Assembly: GCF_002155145.1 (NCBI RefSeq) | Contig: NZ_CP021323.1 | Coordinates: 372,001-436,000 of the forward strand | Length of the DNA: 64,000 nucleotides | Reading direction: 5' to 3' | From: Kushneria konosiri | GTDB taxonomy: Bacteria > Pseudomonadota > Gammaproteobacteria > Pseudomonadales > Halomonadaceae | Part shown: positions 48,865 through 58,737 of the stretch, piece after piece | Numbering within the stretch: position 1 is the stretch's first letter | How the letters are laid out: each line of letters begins with the position of its first letter | Translations under genes and position numbers: made by a program | Notes under the pieces: model-generated | What the model was told of the DNA's origin: nothing | Database searches by the model: none | What the model saw: only the letters and a program-made list of their open reading frames with translations

Positions 48865-50913
48865 CTACTGCACCAGACGCAGGCGCCAGATGCCAAAGGG
48901 CATCTGCGGTGTCAGGTGCGTGCTCTGCCACTTGCCATGCCATGTCCATCGGTGACCGGTCATCAGATCCTCGCCGTGGGTATCGGCATGATCCTCCAGC
49001 CCCAGCTCCCACAGCGGCAGCTCGAAATGGCCGGACTGGTCGTGGAAGGGATCCAGACTTATGGCCACCAGCACCACATTGCTCATGTCGGGCGTCGACT
49101 TGATGAAATAGAGAATGCGGTCGTTGTCGATGGTGCCAAAACGAATGCCCAGATGGGTCTGAAGCGCCGGGTTGCGGCGACGAATCCAGTTGAGCCGGGC
49201 GATTTCGGCACTGATATTGCCGGGGGCAAAGTAGTCACGCGTCTTGAGCTGGTATTTCTCGGAATCGAGATACTCCTCCTTGCCCGGCACCGGGGCCGCC
49301 TCGCAAAGCTCGAACCCTGAATACATGCCCCACAGGCCCGACCCCATGGTGGCCAGCGCCGCCCGGATCAAAAAGCCCGGACGCCCGGACCCCTGCAGAA
49401 AGGTCGGATTGATGTCAGGCGTATTGACGAAGAAGTTGGGCCGATAGCATTCGCGCAGCGGTGATTCGTTGAGCTGAGTCAGATATTCGGTCAGCTCGGC
49501 CTTGGTATTGCGCCAGGTGAAGTAGGTGTAGCTCATGGTGAAGCCGACCTTGCCCAGACGTGCCATGATGGCTGGGCGGGTAAAGGCTTCGGCAAAGAAG
49601 ATGACATCCGGGTCATGCGAGCGGATGTCGGCAATCAACCACTCCCAGAACGGGAAAGGCTTGGTGTGCGGGTTGTCCACACGAAAGATCTTCACGCCTT
49701 CATTCACCCAGCCCTGCACCACATCGCGCAGTGCCAGCCACAGACCGGGGATAGCGTCCTCGGCGTAGAAATCGACGTTGACGATATCTTCGTACTTCTT
49801 GGGCGGATTTTCGGCGTAGCGAATCGTTCCGTCCGGGCGCCAGGCAAACCAGCCCGGGTGTTCGGCAAGCCAGGGATGGTCCGGTGAGCACTGGATGGCG
49901 AAATCCAGCGCGATCTCGAGTTCATGCTCGTGAGCGGCTGCCACCAAAGCACGAAAGTCCTCAAGCGTGCCCAGCTCCGGGTGAACGGCGTCATGACCGC
50001 CGTGCTCGTTGCCAATGGCGTAGGGACTGCCCGGGTCACCGGGACCAGGCGTCAACGTGTTATTGGGCCCCTTGCGATGGGTATGGCCGATGGGGTGAAT
50101 GGGCGGAAAATAGAGGACGTCAAACCCCATGTCCCGAATCGTCGGCAGCCGGGCATGCACATCGTTGAAAGTGCCATGCCGGCCGGGCGTCGGACTTTCC
50201 GAGCGGGGAAAGAGTTCATACCAGCTGGCAAATTCCGCCAGCGCGCGATCGACTTCCAGCGGCATGGTAGCGCTCTGGCTCAGATGACGCTGCGGATCAC
50301 AGGCTTGCATGAGGGTTAGCGTATCGCGCGACAGCAAAAGCGCGACCTGATCGCTCTCACCTCCGGCAGTCTCCAATCGCGCCTTGAGCGACTCAAGCGC
50401 CCTAGCCTGCTCGTTGCCGGTATCGACGCGTTCCAACGCCCGGGAAACATGCGCCTGCCCTTCCTGAAGTTCGAGGGCAATCGGTACGCCGGCGGCGTGC
50501 TTTTTGCTCAGTTCGTAATGATAGGTGCCGTAAAGGTCCCACCAGGCCTCGACCACGAATTCGTGCGTGCCTGTTTCAGTGGGGGTGAAGACGCCCTCCC
50601 ATAGGTCGTTACCCAACGGCTTGACCAGCGTCAGTGTCTCGCTGTGCCACTCATCCGTAGCGGTCGCCGAGTGCTGCGCACTTGCCTGCGTGCAGCGCCA
50701 GCGAACGCGGGCAGCCAGCACATCGTGACCGTCAGCGAAGATCACGGCGGTGACATTGACCGGTTGCCCGACGATGGCCTTGGCAGCAAAGCGGCCCTGC
50801 TCGACACCGGGTTCAATCTGTTCGATGGCAATGCGGTCGGCCATGGCAGCCTGCATTACCGGCGCATCCTGCTGCGCATCGTTTCGGGATGTATTGCGTT
50901 GCACCATCGACAT
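48865..50913 (-). CDS. glgE: Alpha-1,4-glucan:maltose-1-phosphate maltosyltransferase GlgE
   Basis: The 682-residue GH13_3 enzyme extends alpha-glucan by maltosyl units from maltose-1-phosphate. Features are FPPIHPIGHTHRKGPNNTL, the nucleophile Asp in GVKIFRVDNPHTKPF and the Glu in VIFFAEAFTRP. An N-terminal beta-domain (VEAWWDLYGTYHYEL) comes before the barrel. ATG 50913 follows AAAGGAG; 27 open codons upstream are excluded. It lies 104 bp after glgX and about 140 bp before treS-mak. Confidence 0.96.
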   Translation of the reverse strand: MSMVQRNTSRNDAQQDAPVMQAAMADRIAIEQIEPGVEQGRFAAKAIVGQPVNVTAVIFADGHDVLAARVRWRCTQASAQHSATATDEWHSETLTLVKPLGNDLWEGVFTPTETGTHEFVVEAWWDLYGTYHYELSKKHAAGVPIALELQEGQAHVSRALERVDTGNEQARALESLKARLETAGGESDQVALLLSRDTLTLMQACDPQRHLSQSATMPLEVDRALAEFASWYELFPRSESPTPGRHGTFNDVHARLPTIRDMGFDVLYFPPIHPIGHTHRKGPNNTLTPGPGDPGSPYAIGNEHGGHDAVHPELGTLEDFRALVAAAHEHELEIALDFAIQCSPDHPWLAEHPGWFAWRPDGTIRYAENPPKKYEDIVNVDFYAEDAIPGLWLALRDVVQGWVNEGVKIFRVDNPHTKPFPFWEWLIADIRSHDPDVIFFAEAFTRPAIMARLGKVGFTMSYTYFTWRNTKAELTEYLTQLNESPLRECYRPNFFVNTPDINPTFLQGSGRPGFLIRAALATMGSGLWGMYSGFELCEAAPVPGKEEYLDSEKYQLKTRDYFAPGNISAEIARLNWIRRRNPALQTHLGIRFGTIDNDRILYFIKSTPDMSNVVLVAISLDPFHDQSGHFELPLWELGLEDHADTHGEDLMTGHRWTWHGKWQSTHLTPQMPFGIWRLRLVQ

Positions 50914-51017
50914 TGCTGCTCGCTCCTTTCCCTGGGCGCAGCCCCTTGTCCTTGTCGGGTACGGACAGGGCTGTCGGCAATCCGCCGATGGCAAGCGCCA
51001 TCGGCGACGTGGTTTGA

Positions 51018-53243
51018 CTACCCGTTACGGCTGGTACCGTTGTCGTCTCTCACCAGTTCCAGCAACACCATTGAGCGGCTTTCGACCTCAAAGGTGCTGC
51101 CGAAATCGTGATGTCCCCCTTCTCTGCTGTCAGGTTCGGCGGTATTGAGTCGGAAAATCCAGTGACGTCCGGAAGGCACTTCCGGCATCGTCCAGGTAAT
51201 CGGCTCATGATGCGCATTGACAATCATCAACAGCGTACTGTGTGAACCCGCCCGACGGATACCGGTCGGCTGGGCACGACCATCCAGCAGCACGCCGATG
51301 GCACGAGAGTGGTCCGCCTCCCAGGTGGCAACATCCATTTCTTCGGCTTCCGGCGTCAGCCAGGTCACATCGCGGACTTCCAGTTCTTCGTTCCAGTCGC
51401 CGGTCAGAAAACGGCTGCGATGCAGCATGGGATAGCGTCGACGCAGGGCAATGATGTGGCGGGTAAACCTCAGCAGATCACGCCCTTCTTCGGAAAACTC
51501 CCAGTTGACCCAGCCAATCTCGCTGTCCTGACAGTAGGCGTTGTTGTTGCCGCCCTGGGTACGTCCGAATTCGTCACCGGCCAACAGCATCGGCGTGCCC
51601 TGAGAGAACATCAGGGTGGCCAGCATGTTGCGCATCTGACGCATGCGCAGCTCACGAATCTCCTGATCGTCAGTCTCGCCTTCCACCCCATGATTCCAGG
51701 AATGGTTGTCGTCGTGGCCGTCGTTGTTGTCCTCGCCGTTGGCCTCGTTGTGCTTATCGTTATAGGTCACCAGATCGCGCAGGGTGAAACCGTCGTGCGC
51801 GGTGATGAAGTTGACCGACGAGTACGGCTTGCGCCCGCGATGGTTGAACAAATCTGCCGAACCGGTCAGGCGCGTGGCGAACTCGGCCAGCTGACCTTCG
51901 TCTCCCTTCCAGAACGCGCGCATGGTGTCGCGGAACTTGTCGTTCCACTCGGCCCAGCCAGGCGGGAAACCGCCAACCTGATAGCCGCCCGGGCCGCAGT
52001 CCCAGGGTTCGGCAATCAGCTTGCACTGTGACAGCAGCGGGTCCTGACGACATGAGTCGAGAAAACCGCCGCCTTCATCAAAGCCATGCGGCTCGCGCCC
52101 GAGAATGGTCGCCAGGTCGAAACGGAAACCATCGACGCGCATCTCGTCAGCCCAGTAACGCAGCGAGTCGGTGACCATCTGCAATACGCGCGGGTGAGAC
52201 AGATTGACCGTGTTGCCGGTACCGGTGTCGTTAATGTAGTAACGCTTCTCTTCCGGCATCAGACGGTAGTAGCTGGCGTTGTCGATCCCCTTCCAGGAGA
52301 GCGTCGGCCCCATCTCGTTGCCTTCGGCCGTGTGGTTGTAGACCACGTCCAGAATGACTTCGATACCGACCGCGTGACAGCAGGCCACCATCTGCTTGAA
52401 CTCGCTGATGGTATTGGTGGCCATGTAGGCCGGGTGCGGGGCAAAAAACGACAGGGTGTTGTAACCCCAGTAGTTGTGCAGCCCCTTCTCCTGCAGATGA
52501 CGGTCATCGGCAAAGGCATGAATCGGCATCAGCTCCAGCGAGCTGACGCCCAGATTGCGCAGGTGATCAAGCACCGCCGGATCGCTCAGGCCCGAGAAGG
52601 TCCCGCGCATCGACTCGTTGACCTTCGGGTTCATCATCGTCATGCCACGAACGTGGGCTTCATAGAAGATGGTGCGATCCCAGGGCACATGAATCTCACG
52701 CGAACGCCCCCAGGTAAACGCAGGGTCAATGACCCGACACTTGGGAATGAACGGTGCACTGTCACGCTCGTCAAAGCTCAGATCGCCGTCTTCATGGCCG
52801 ATGGTGTAGCCATAAAGGGCGTCGTCCCACTTGAGCTCACCGACCAATTGCCGCGCACACGGGTCGATCAACAGCTTGTTGGCATTGAAACGGTGCCCGT
52901 TTTCCGGCTCGTAGGGGCCGTGAACCCGGTAGCCGTACAGCTGACCCGGGCGCGCATCGGGCAGGTAGCCGTGCCAGACCTCATCGGTAAACTCGGGCAG
53001 CTCGATACGCTCGAGCTCTTCTTCACCGTCTTCGCTGAAAAGACACAGCTCCACTTTGGTGGCGTGTGCCGAAAAGAGGGCAAAGTTGACCCCCAGTCCG
53101 TCCCAGCTGGCCCCCAGAGGATAGGGCAGGCCTTCACGAACACGGCTGCGTTGCTGACCGAATGTCGAATTCAAAGGCGCTTCACGTCCGCCCGAAGTAA
53201 TCCCGGGGGTCGGTGCGCCGGGATGGATCGGTGTTGTCGTCAT
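51018..53243 (-). CDS. glgX: Glycogen debranching enzyme GlgX
   Basis: The 741-residue isoamylase-type GH13 enzyme has a CBM48 module (LGASWDGLGVNFALFSAHAT). The barrel carries ILDVVYNHTAEGNEMG, the nucleophile Asp in MRVDGFRFDLATIL, Glu in CKLIAEPWDCGPGGYQVG and Asp in NFITAHDGFTLRDLV. It removes short alpha-1,6 branches from phosphorylase-limit or other glucans, supplying linear maltodextrins to MalQ and TreY. It begins 52 bp after the DUF2934 gene. Confidence 0.96.
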   Translation of the reverse strand: MTTTPIHPGAPTPGITSGGREAPLNSTFGQQRSRVREGLPYPLGASWDGLGVNFALFSAHATKVELCLFSEDGEEELERIELPEFTDEVWHGYLPDARPGQLYGYRVHGPYEPENGHRFNANKLLIDPCARQLVGELKWDDALYGYTIGHEDGDLSFDERDSAPFIPKCRVIDPAFTWGRSREIHVPWDRTIFYEAHVRGMTMMNPKVNESMRGTFSGLSDPAVLDHLRNLGVSSLELMPIHAFADDRHLQEKGLHNYWGYNTLSFFAPHPAYMATNTISEFKQMVACCHAVGIEVILDVVYNHTAEGNEMGPTLSWKGIDNASYYRLMPEEKRYYINDTGTGNTVNLSHPRVLQMVTDSLRYWADEMRVDGFRFDLATILGREPHGFDEGGGFLDSCRQDPLLSQCKLIAEPWDCGPGGYQVGGFPPGWAEWNDKFRDTMRAFWKGDEGQLAEFATRLTGSADLFNHRGRKPYSSVNFITAHDGFTLRDLVTYNDKHNEANGEDNNDGHDDNHSWNHGVEGETDDQEIRELRMRQMRNMLATLMFSQGTPMLLAGDEFGRTQGGNNNAYCQDSEIGWVNWEFSEEGRDLLRFTRHIIALRRRYPMLHRSRFLTGDWNEELEVRDVTWLTPEAEEMDVATWEADHSRAIGVLLDGRAQPTGIRRAGSHSTLLMIVNAHHEPITWTMPEVPSGRHWIFRLNTAEPDSREGGHHDFGSTFEVESRSMVLLELVRDDNGTSRNG

Positions 53244-53295
53244 ACATCACTCCCAAAAGGGAAATACAGGGGCTCTGGCCGTGCGGTGAGCACGA

Positions 53296-53745
53296 CTACT
53301 GGCTCGATTTATCGTCATTACTGCTGGTACTGCGTTTGCGTTTGGCAGGAGCGGCCTCATCAGCGCTCTTCTTTTTGGCCGCCGCTGTCTTGCGAGCGGC
53401 ACCTGATTTGGTCGCCGCCGTTTTGGCGGTAGTTGTTTTGCCTTCTGCGCTGTCGGCAGCGCTGCGCCGTTTGGCCGTGGTACTGCGCTTTGCAGGCGAC
53501 TTTTTGGCCGCCGGCTCGGCGGCGGTGTCAGCGTCAGCCTGTGCGGCGACGGAAGCCGATGGTGCTGCAGTTTTGGCACGTGGGGCCGGTTTCGGTTGCG
53601 CGTCCTGTGGCACGTCGGTAATCCGCTCGGCGGCTACCATGCGACAGGCCATGTGCCAGTGACGTTCGGCCTGCCCCTCAGGACACTCCTCGGCTTCCCA
53701 TATCCGGTAAGCCAGTAAACGAATACGAAGCTGATCATCTGCCAT
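53296..53745 (-). CDS. DUF2934 protein with Lys/Ala-rich tail
   Basis: The 149-residue protein has a DUF2934 domain at about residues 5-40 (RIRLLAYRIWEAEECPEGQA, ERHWHMA). A tail of about 100 residues is rich in Lys, Ala, Ser, Thr and Pro (AKKSPAKRSTTAKRRS), like histone H1 or AlgP. DUF2934 genes recur inside glucan/trehalose operons of Pseudomonas, but the role is unknown. AGGAG is about 11 bp before ATG 53745. It sits between treY and glgX. The low-complexity tail could bind polyanions such as nucleic acid; this is a guess. Confidence 0.82.
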   Translation of the reverse strand: MADDQLRIRLLAYRIWEAEECPEGQAERHWHMACRMVAAERITDVPQDAQPKPAPRAKTAAPSASVAAQADADTAAEPAAKKSPAKRSTTAKRRSAADSAEGKTTTAKTAATKSGAARKTAAAKKKSADEAAPAKRKRSTSSNDDKSSQ

Positions 53746-53840
53746 GTGATCCATTCTCCTTCGTGGGTCATGCCCCTGATATCCGGCAGACCCGTTTTGT
53801 CTGAAAGGCACCAACGCTGCGTCGGTACCTGCAATAAGGG

Positions 53841-56744
53841 TTATACCGACTGCATTTGATCGGTTCCGGAGGCGTCAGCCCGCGTTGTCTCGGCCTGCCG
53901 CGCCTCTTCAGCGTTCAAGGTGACCGGTGCCGTGTCACGAAACAGCACGCAAAACGGCAGTGCTGCCATGAGCTCTGCGATTGGTGCCTGGAGATCAACG
54001 GCCTGCCCTGTGGTCAGCGACTGCCAGCCGCGAGCATCATCTGACGAGCACTTCACGCGCGTATCCCCCCAGCGTGAAGCATCAATGCGCAGCGTATCGC
54101 CTTCCAGCAGCGAGCCGGCGTGACGCGTGGCGATCACCATGACCACCCGGCCTTCATGCTCACGGGTGAAACCGATCAGCTGTCCGGCACGCTCGCCTTC
54201 AAAGGCTACGCCTTGATAGTCGCCCCGCAGGAAGGGTTCTGGTAGACGCTGTCTTAGCCCGAGCACCTGCGTGATCAGGGCCTGCTTGATGCGACCATCG
54301 CGCCAGTCATCGATCAGTTCGCTCAATGAGTGATCCCGAGTCAGCTGCTCGCGACGCGTGTTGAAATCGACCGGGCGGCGGTTATCGGGATCGACCAGTG
54401 AAAAGTCCCAGCGTTCGGTGCCCTGATAGCAGTCCGGCACACCGGGTACTGTCATGCGCAGAAGTGTCTGCACCAGACCATTGAGCGCCCCGGTCGGGCT
54501 GATGGCCGTCACGACGTCGTGGATCGAGCGGCGCAGGTCAGCACCACGATCTTCGGTAAGCAGCGTCATGACAAAGGCTCGACACTGCGCCTCGTAGGTC
54601 TCGTCCGGATAGAGCCAGTGCGAGTTCAGCTTGGCCTCGCGCAGCGCCTTCTCCTGCCAGTCGGCAATACGATGGGCAAAGGACTCAAGACCCTCGGCAT
54701 CATCAAGAGACAGAGTGAGCGGCCAGGCCCCTACAATCAGCTGGTAGAGGATCATCTCTTCGGCAGTGGATGGGCCGGCCGGGGCCCCCTCTTCACCGCT
54801 GGACTGGCGCAGTGATGAGGACATGGTCAACCACTCCCGCACTTTTTCCGCCCAATGGTCACCCCATTCCGACAGCGCCGCCAGACGCGCGCGCACGTCT
54901 TCGCCCCGCTTGTGATCATGGGTGGCCGTGGTCACCATCGTGCCGGGGAAGTGGCGCGCCTGCCAGGCGTTAAAACGGTGAAAGGCCTCTGTCGGATCAG
55001 CAAAATGTGCACCATCAAACCCGACGTCATTACGCGAGATCAGGACGGCGCTGCGATAGCCGGCGGTATCCTCCACGGCCTTGGCGGCCAGCGGCGAGGT
55101 CAGCTGGGCAAAACGCACGATGGCGTTGCGACGCAGCCGACAGCCGGAAGGGTCATCATTGCTCGGTGCCTCACCGCCCAGCCAGTCATAGATCTGATCC
55201 AAAACCGACTGCTCCGGCGGCGTGAGCGCCTCCCTTGCCGCGATCACGGCATGGGCGAAGAAGTTTTCATCACGCGGCGCCAGCCCCTGATCATCGGCAT
55301 AGGTACGATAGATGGGGAACTGTACGGCCAGTTCGCGCAGCACGCGTCGGATCATGGCAGGCGTCGTATCCCGGGTCATGGGGTCGTGACGCGCCACATC
55401 GGACAGCGCTCGCACGGCCCGCTCGAACTCGGTCACCAGGGCGGTGTCGATGATTTCACGCCGGGCGCGGATCACTTCACTCTCGAAGCTGTGCGCGCGC
55501 CCTGACAATGACTGCCATAGCGCCTTGAGCGGCGCCTCGCCCTCCGGGTCGTGCTGAAGCTTCGAGACAGCGTTCATGAATTCATAGCCGGTGGTCCCGG
55601 TCACGCCCCAGTCCAGCGGCAGCGACTCGTTACCTTCCAGAATCTTTTCCACAAGGATTGTCAGGGGCGTCTCGGGTGCCCCGCCGGGTCGACGCGTGGC
55701 GGCCTCATCAACACGGGCGCGCAGCAGGCGACAGTAGCCTGCCGGGTCGGCCAGCCCATCGACGTGGTCAAGACGTACACCATCCACCAGCCCCCGCTCG
55801 ATCAGTTCCAGCAGGTAGACATGGGTCTGGGCGAACACGGCCGGGTCATCCACCCTCAGGGCACCGAGTTCGGTGATATCAAAAAACCGGCGCCAGTTGA
55901 GGCTGTCGTTGGCCGTGCGCCACCAGGCCAGTCGATAGTGCTGGCGCTCGAGCAGAACGTGCAGTCGCTCGGCACCCTCCGGCTCTTCGGGGTTATATCG
56001 CGCCAGCAGGGTATCAAGCTCCGCGCGGCCCTGTTCGGTACGCACATGTTCGGCAAGGGCCAGTCCTGCACGTTCGGCGCCCTCTTCCAGTGACACGGCC
56101 TGTTCGATCTGCTCGAAGAAACGTGCCTGTTCCCCCATGCCGTTTTCCAGCAGCATCAGAGCATGACAGCGCGGGTCGATGGGGAAGCAGTGCTCGAAAT
56201 AATCGATCTGGAAAAGGCCGGTGCTCTCATCGAGCGTGAGCTTCATGTCACCCGATACCAGCGCCTGACCGTAAGGCTCACCCAGAAACGGCACCAGCAG
56301 GCGCCCTTCCAGAGTCGGGTCGCCGTTATCGCGCCAGTTGATGTCAAACATGTCGGCAAAACGCCCGGATGGCCCCCAGCGCAGCACATCCAGCCAATAG
56401 GGGTTTTCGCGCCCGCCGACCGCCAGATGGTTGGGCACGAAATCAACGATCAGCCCCATGCCATGGGCTCTGAGCCGAGCCACCAGCCGGGTCAGCGCGG
56501 CTTCGTCGCCGATTTCCGGGTTGAGCCGGGTCGGGTCAACACCGTCGTAGCCGTGAGTCGAGCCGCTGCGCGCGGCCCACAGCGGAGAAGCATAAAGATG
56601 GGTGATCCCGAGCCCTGCGAAATAATCAACCAGAGCCTCGGCATCATCGAGGGTGAAATCCTTGTGAAACTGCAGACGCAGACACGACAGCAGCGGCTTC
56701 AGATCAGGCTGGTTGTGTGCTGCCTCCATGGATGCTTCATTCAT
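53841..56744 (-). CDS. treY: Malto-oligosyltrehalose synthase TreY
   Basis: The 967-residue GH13 enzyme isomerises the reducing-end alpha-1,4 bond of maltodextrin to the alpha,alpha-1,1 bond. Features are LRLQFHKDFTLDDAEALVDY, YASPLWAARSGSTHGYD, VDFVPNHLA, the nucleophile Asp in GVRLDHVDGLADP and Glu in TILVEKILEGNE. The C-terminal YQGTERWDFSLVDPDNRRPV block is present. It overlaps malQ by 8 bp. Together with TreZ it releases trehalose from glucan. Confidence 0.96.
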   Translation of the reverse strand: MNEASMEAAHNQPDLKPLLSCLRLQFHKDFTLDDAEALVDYFAGLGITHLYASPLWAARSGSTHGYDGVDPTRLNPEIGDEAALTRLVARLRAHGMGLIVDFVPNHLAVGGRENPYWLDVLRWGPSGRFADMFDINWRDNGDPTLEGRLLVPFLGEPYGQALVSGDMKLTLDESTGLFQIDYFEHCFPIDPRCHALMLLENGMGEQARFFEQIEQAVSLEEGAERAGLALAEHVRTEQGRAELDTLLARYNPEEPEGAERLHVLLERQHYRLAWWRTANDSLNWRRFFDITELGALRVDDPAVFAQTHVYLLELIERGLVDGVRLDHVDGLADPAGYCRLLRARVDEAATRRPGGAPETPLTILVEKILEGNESLPLDWGVTGTTGYEFMNAVSKLQHDPEGEAPLKALWQSLSGRAHSFESEVIRARREIIDTALVTEFERAVRALSDVARHDPMTRDTTPAMIRRVLRELAVQFPIYRTYADDQGLAPRDENFFAHAVIAAREALTPPEQSVLDQIYDWLGGEAPSNDDPSGCRLRRNAIVRFAQLTSPLAAKAVEDTAGYRSAVLISRNDVGFDGAHFADPTEAFHRFNAWQARHFPGTMVTTATHDHKRGEDVRARLAALSEWGDHWAEKVREWLTMSSSLRQSSGEEGAPAGPSTAEEMILYQLIVGAWPLTLSLDDAEGLESFAHRIADWQEKALREAKLNSHWLYPDETYEAQCRAFVMTLLTEDRGADLRRSIHDVVTAISPTGALNGLVQTLLRMTVPGVPDCYQGTERWDFSLVDPDNRRPVDFNTRREQLTRDHSLSELIDDWRDGRIKQALITQVLGLRQRLPEPFLRGDYQGVAFEGERAGQLIGFTREHEGRVVMVIATRHAGSLLEGDTLRIDASRWGDTRVKCSSDDARGWQSLTTGQAVDLQAPIAELMAALPFCVLFRDTAPVTLNAEEARQAETTRADASGTDQMQSV

Positions 56745-58737
56745 GCGTCCCTGCTCCTGCGCGTGCGGTAATCATTGCCCGGAGTCTGTTCATGACACCG
56801 GAGGTTTCAAACATCTCGTCAACACTCAAGGGCAAACGACGACGCCAGTTGGGGTGCTCATCCAGGGTGCCCGGCAGATTGGGCTGCTCTTCAAGGCCCA
56901 GCAGGTCCTCAAGCTGTAGCAGCACCAGCGGCGCCGGAGTGGCGCCGATATGACGCGCGGCGGCTTCAAGCCAGGTATCGCTGTCGGCATCCGGCGAAAT
57001 GTTGAAGGTTTCGGCCAGCGCGATGATGTCGTGCTTGCGCATTTCGCGCTGCTGCTCCGGTGTTTCCTCCTCACCCAGCATGTCGAGCTTGATGCGCCAG
57101 TCCAGATCGCGACCCAGCCGCCAGCCGGCAACGGTCGGCAGATCGTGAGTGCTAGTCATGGCGGTTGCGCGTGATGGGTAGTCCCGGGCGGCGGTAAACT
57201 CATCGTCTTCGCGCTCGAACCACAAAACGCCCATGCCCAGAATTCCGCTTTGATCCAGCCGCTCGCGAAACTCGGGCTCTACCGTACCCAGATCTTCACC
57301 GATGATCAGAGCGCGATGACGCCAGGACTCCAGCGCGATCAGTCGCAGCAGCGACTGCTCGGGATAACGCACGTAGGCGCCCTGGGTGGGCGAGGCGCCT
57401 TCCGGAATCAGCCACAGCCGGGAAAGCCCCATGATGTGATCGATGCGCAGGCCGCCGGCACCGTGCAGGCAGGCCCTGAGCGTGGCGATAAAGCCATCGA
57501 AGCCGTATTCGATCAGCCCCTGTGGCGAGAAGCCCGTCACGCCCCACTCCTGCCCGTTGGCGTTGAAATCATCCGGTGGCGAGCCAATGCGAAGCTTGCC
57601 CAGCATCTCTTCCGGTCGGCTCCAGGCCTGACTGCCGTGCGGGTCCACCCCCACCGCGATATCAGCAATCAGCCCGATACGCTGGCCGGCTTCCATGGCG
57701 CGCTGCTGCACGAAGGCCATTTCAAGGGCGACCTTCCACTGCGCAAAGGCATAAAAGGCCACGCGCTCGCCATGCTCCTGACTGAAATTCGCCACCGCTT
57801 CACTTTTGACACCCTGCATGTCGCTCGGCCACGAGTGCATGGGGCCGAAGACTTCGCCAATGGCCTCGAAGCGGCAGTGATTTTCCAGCGTCTCGCCACT
57901 TTCCCTGCGAAAAGCGTTCAGTGCCTGGCGATCAGCCTCGGAAAGCGCGGCAAACTCACGCTCCAGTGCCTGCCAGCACCTCTGGCTGACACTGATATAG
58001 TCCACCAGCGACGTTGCCTCATCACCGGTTGCCGTATCATTTGATGCACTGTCACCAGAGGTGCTGTAGAGCGGATTGAACGCCAGTCGCGTCGAGGGCG
58101 AATAGGGGGAGAACCGTTCGGGCTGATGCGGGAACAGTGCGTGCACCGGGCTGATGGCCATGGCATCCAGCCCGTTTTTTCCAGCGTGTGCGGCCAGTTG
58201 CCCCAGCGCCTCGCAGTCACCGATGCCGCCATCCCCCGGACGACGCAGACTGTAAAGCTGCACGCCAAGCCCGGCCATTGAGGCCGGGCCATCTCCGGCA
58301 AGCGTTGCCACATCCATGCAGCGATGCGGTGCAACCGCCAGACGTCGCCTTTTTCCTTCGATCTGCAGCTGGTAATAGCCAGGCTCGGCCACGGCTTGCA
58401 GTCGGCCTTCGGTATCGACCTGTCCTTCCAGGGTGCGCCCGCTTTCATCAATCAGGGTGTAGCCGGTGCCTTCAGCCACGGCGCTCGGCAGCTCGATGCC
58501 CTGCTCGATCTCGCCGACGATCAGCGGCGGCCAGTCAGCTACGCTTTCAGGGGCGTGCAGACGCTCAATGGCGGCCAGACTTTCCTTGATCGCTTTTGAC
58601 GTGTCGCAGCGATACCCCAGCCCTTCCAGTACACCCCTGACGGTGGCCTCATCAAGCTGCCGGGGTCGGTCCTGGCTGTCCTGCCAGTCGATCATTATGC
58701 CGGCCGCGTCGGCCAGCGACTTCAGTGCATGATTCAT
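56737..58737 (-). CDS. malQ: 4-Alpha-glucanotransferase MalQ
   Basis: The 666-residue GH77 enzyme disproportionates maltodextrins. Features are SLRRPGDGGIGDCEALGQLA, the nucleophile Asp in AGGLRIDHIMGLSRLWL, the Glu in ALIIGEDLGTVEPEFRE and MTSTHDLPTVAGWRLG. It has an N-terminal extension of the proteobacterial MalQ type. Its stop overlaps treY by 8 bp and its start overlaps treZ by 4 bp. It would lengthen short dextrins left by GlgX for TreY. Confidence 0.95.
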   Translation of the reverse strand: MNHALKSLADAAGIMIDWQDSQDRPRQLDEATVRGVLEGLGYRCDTSKAIKESLAAIERLHAPESVADWPPLIVGEIEQGIELPSAVAEGTGYTLIDESGRTLEGQVDTEGRLQAVAEPGYYQLQIEGKRRRLAVAPHRCMDVATLAGDGPASMAGLGVQLYSLRRPGDGGIGDCEALGQLAAHAGKNGLDAMAISPVHALFPHQPERFSPYSPSTRLAFNPLYSTSGDSASNDTATGDEATSLVDYISVSQRCWQALEREFAALSEADRQALNAFRRESGETLENHCRFEAIGEVFGPMHSWPSDMQGVKSEAVANFSQEHGERVAFYAFAQWKVALEMAFVQQRAMEAGQRIGLIADIAVGVDPHGSQAWSRPEEMLGKLRIGSPPDDFNANGQEWGVTGFSPQGLIEYGFDGFIATLRACLHGAGGLRIDHIMGLSRLWLIPEGASPTQGAYVRYPEQSLLRLIALESWRHRALIIGEDLGTVEPEFRERLDQSGILGMGVLWFEREDDEFTAARDYPSRATAMTSTHDLPTVAGWRLGRDLDWRIKLDMLGEEETPEQQREMRKHDIIALAETFNISPDADSDTWLEAAARHIGATPAPLVLLQLEDLLGLEEQPNLPGTLDEHPNWRRRLPLSVDEMFETSGVMNRLRAMITARAGAGTHE

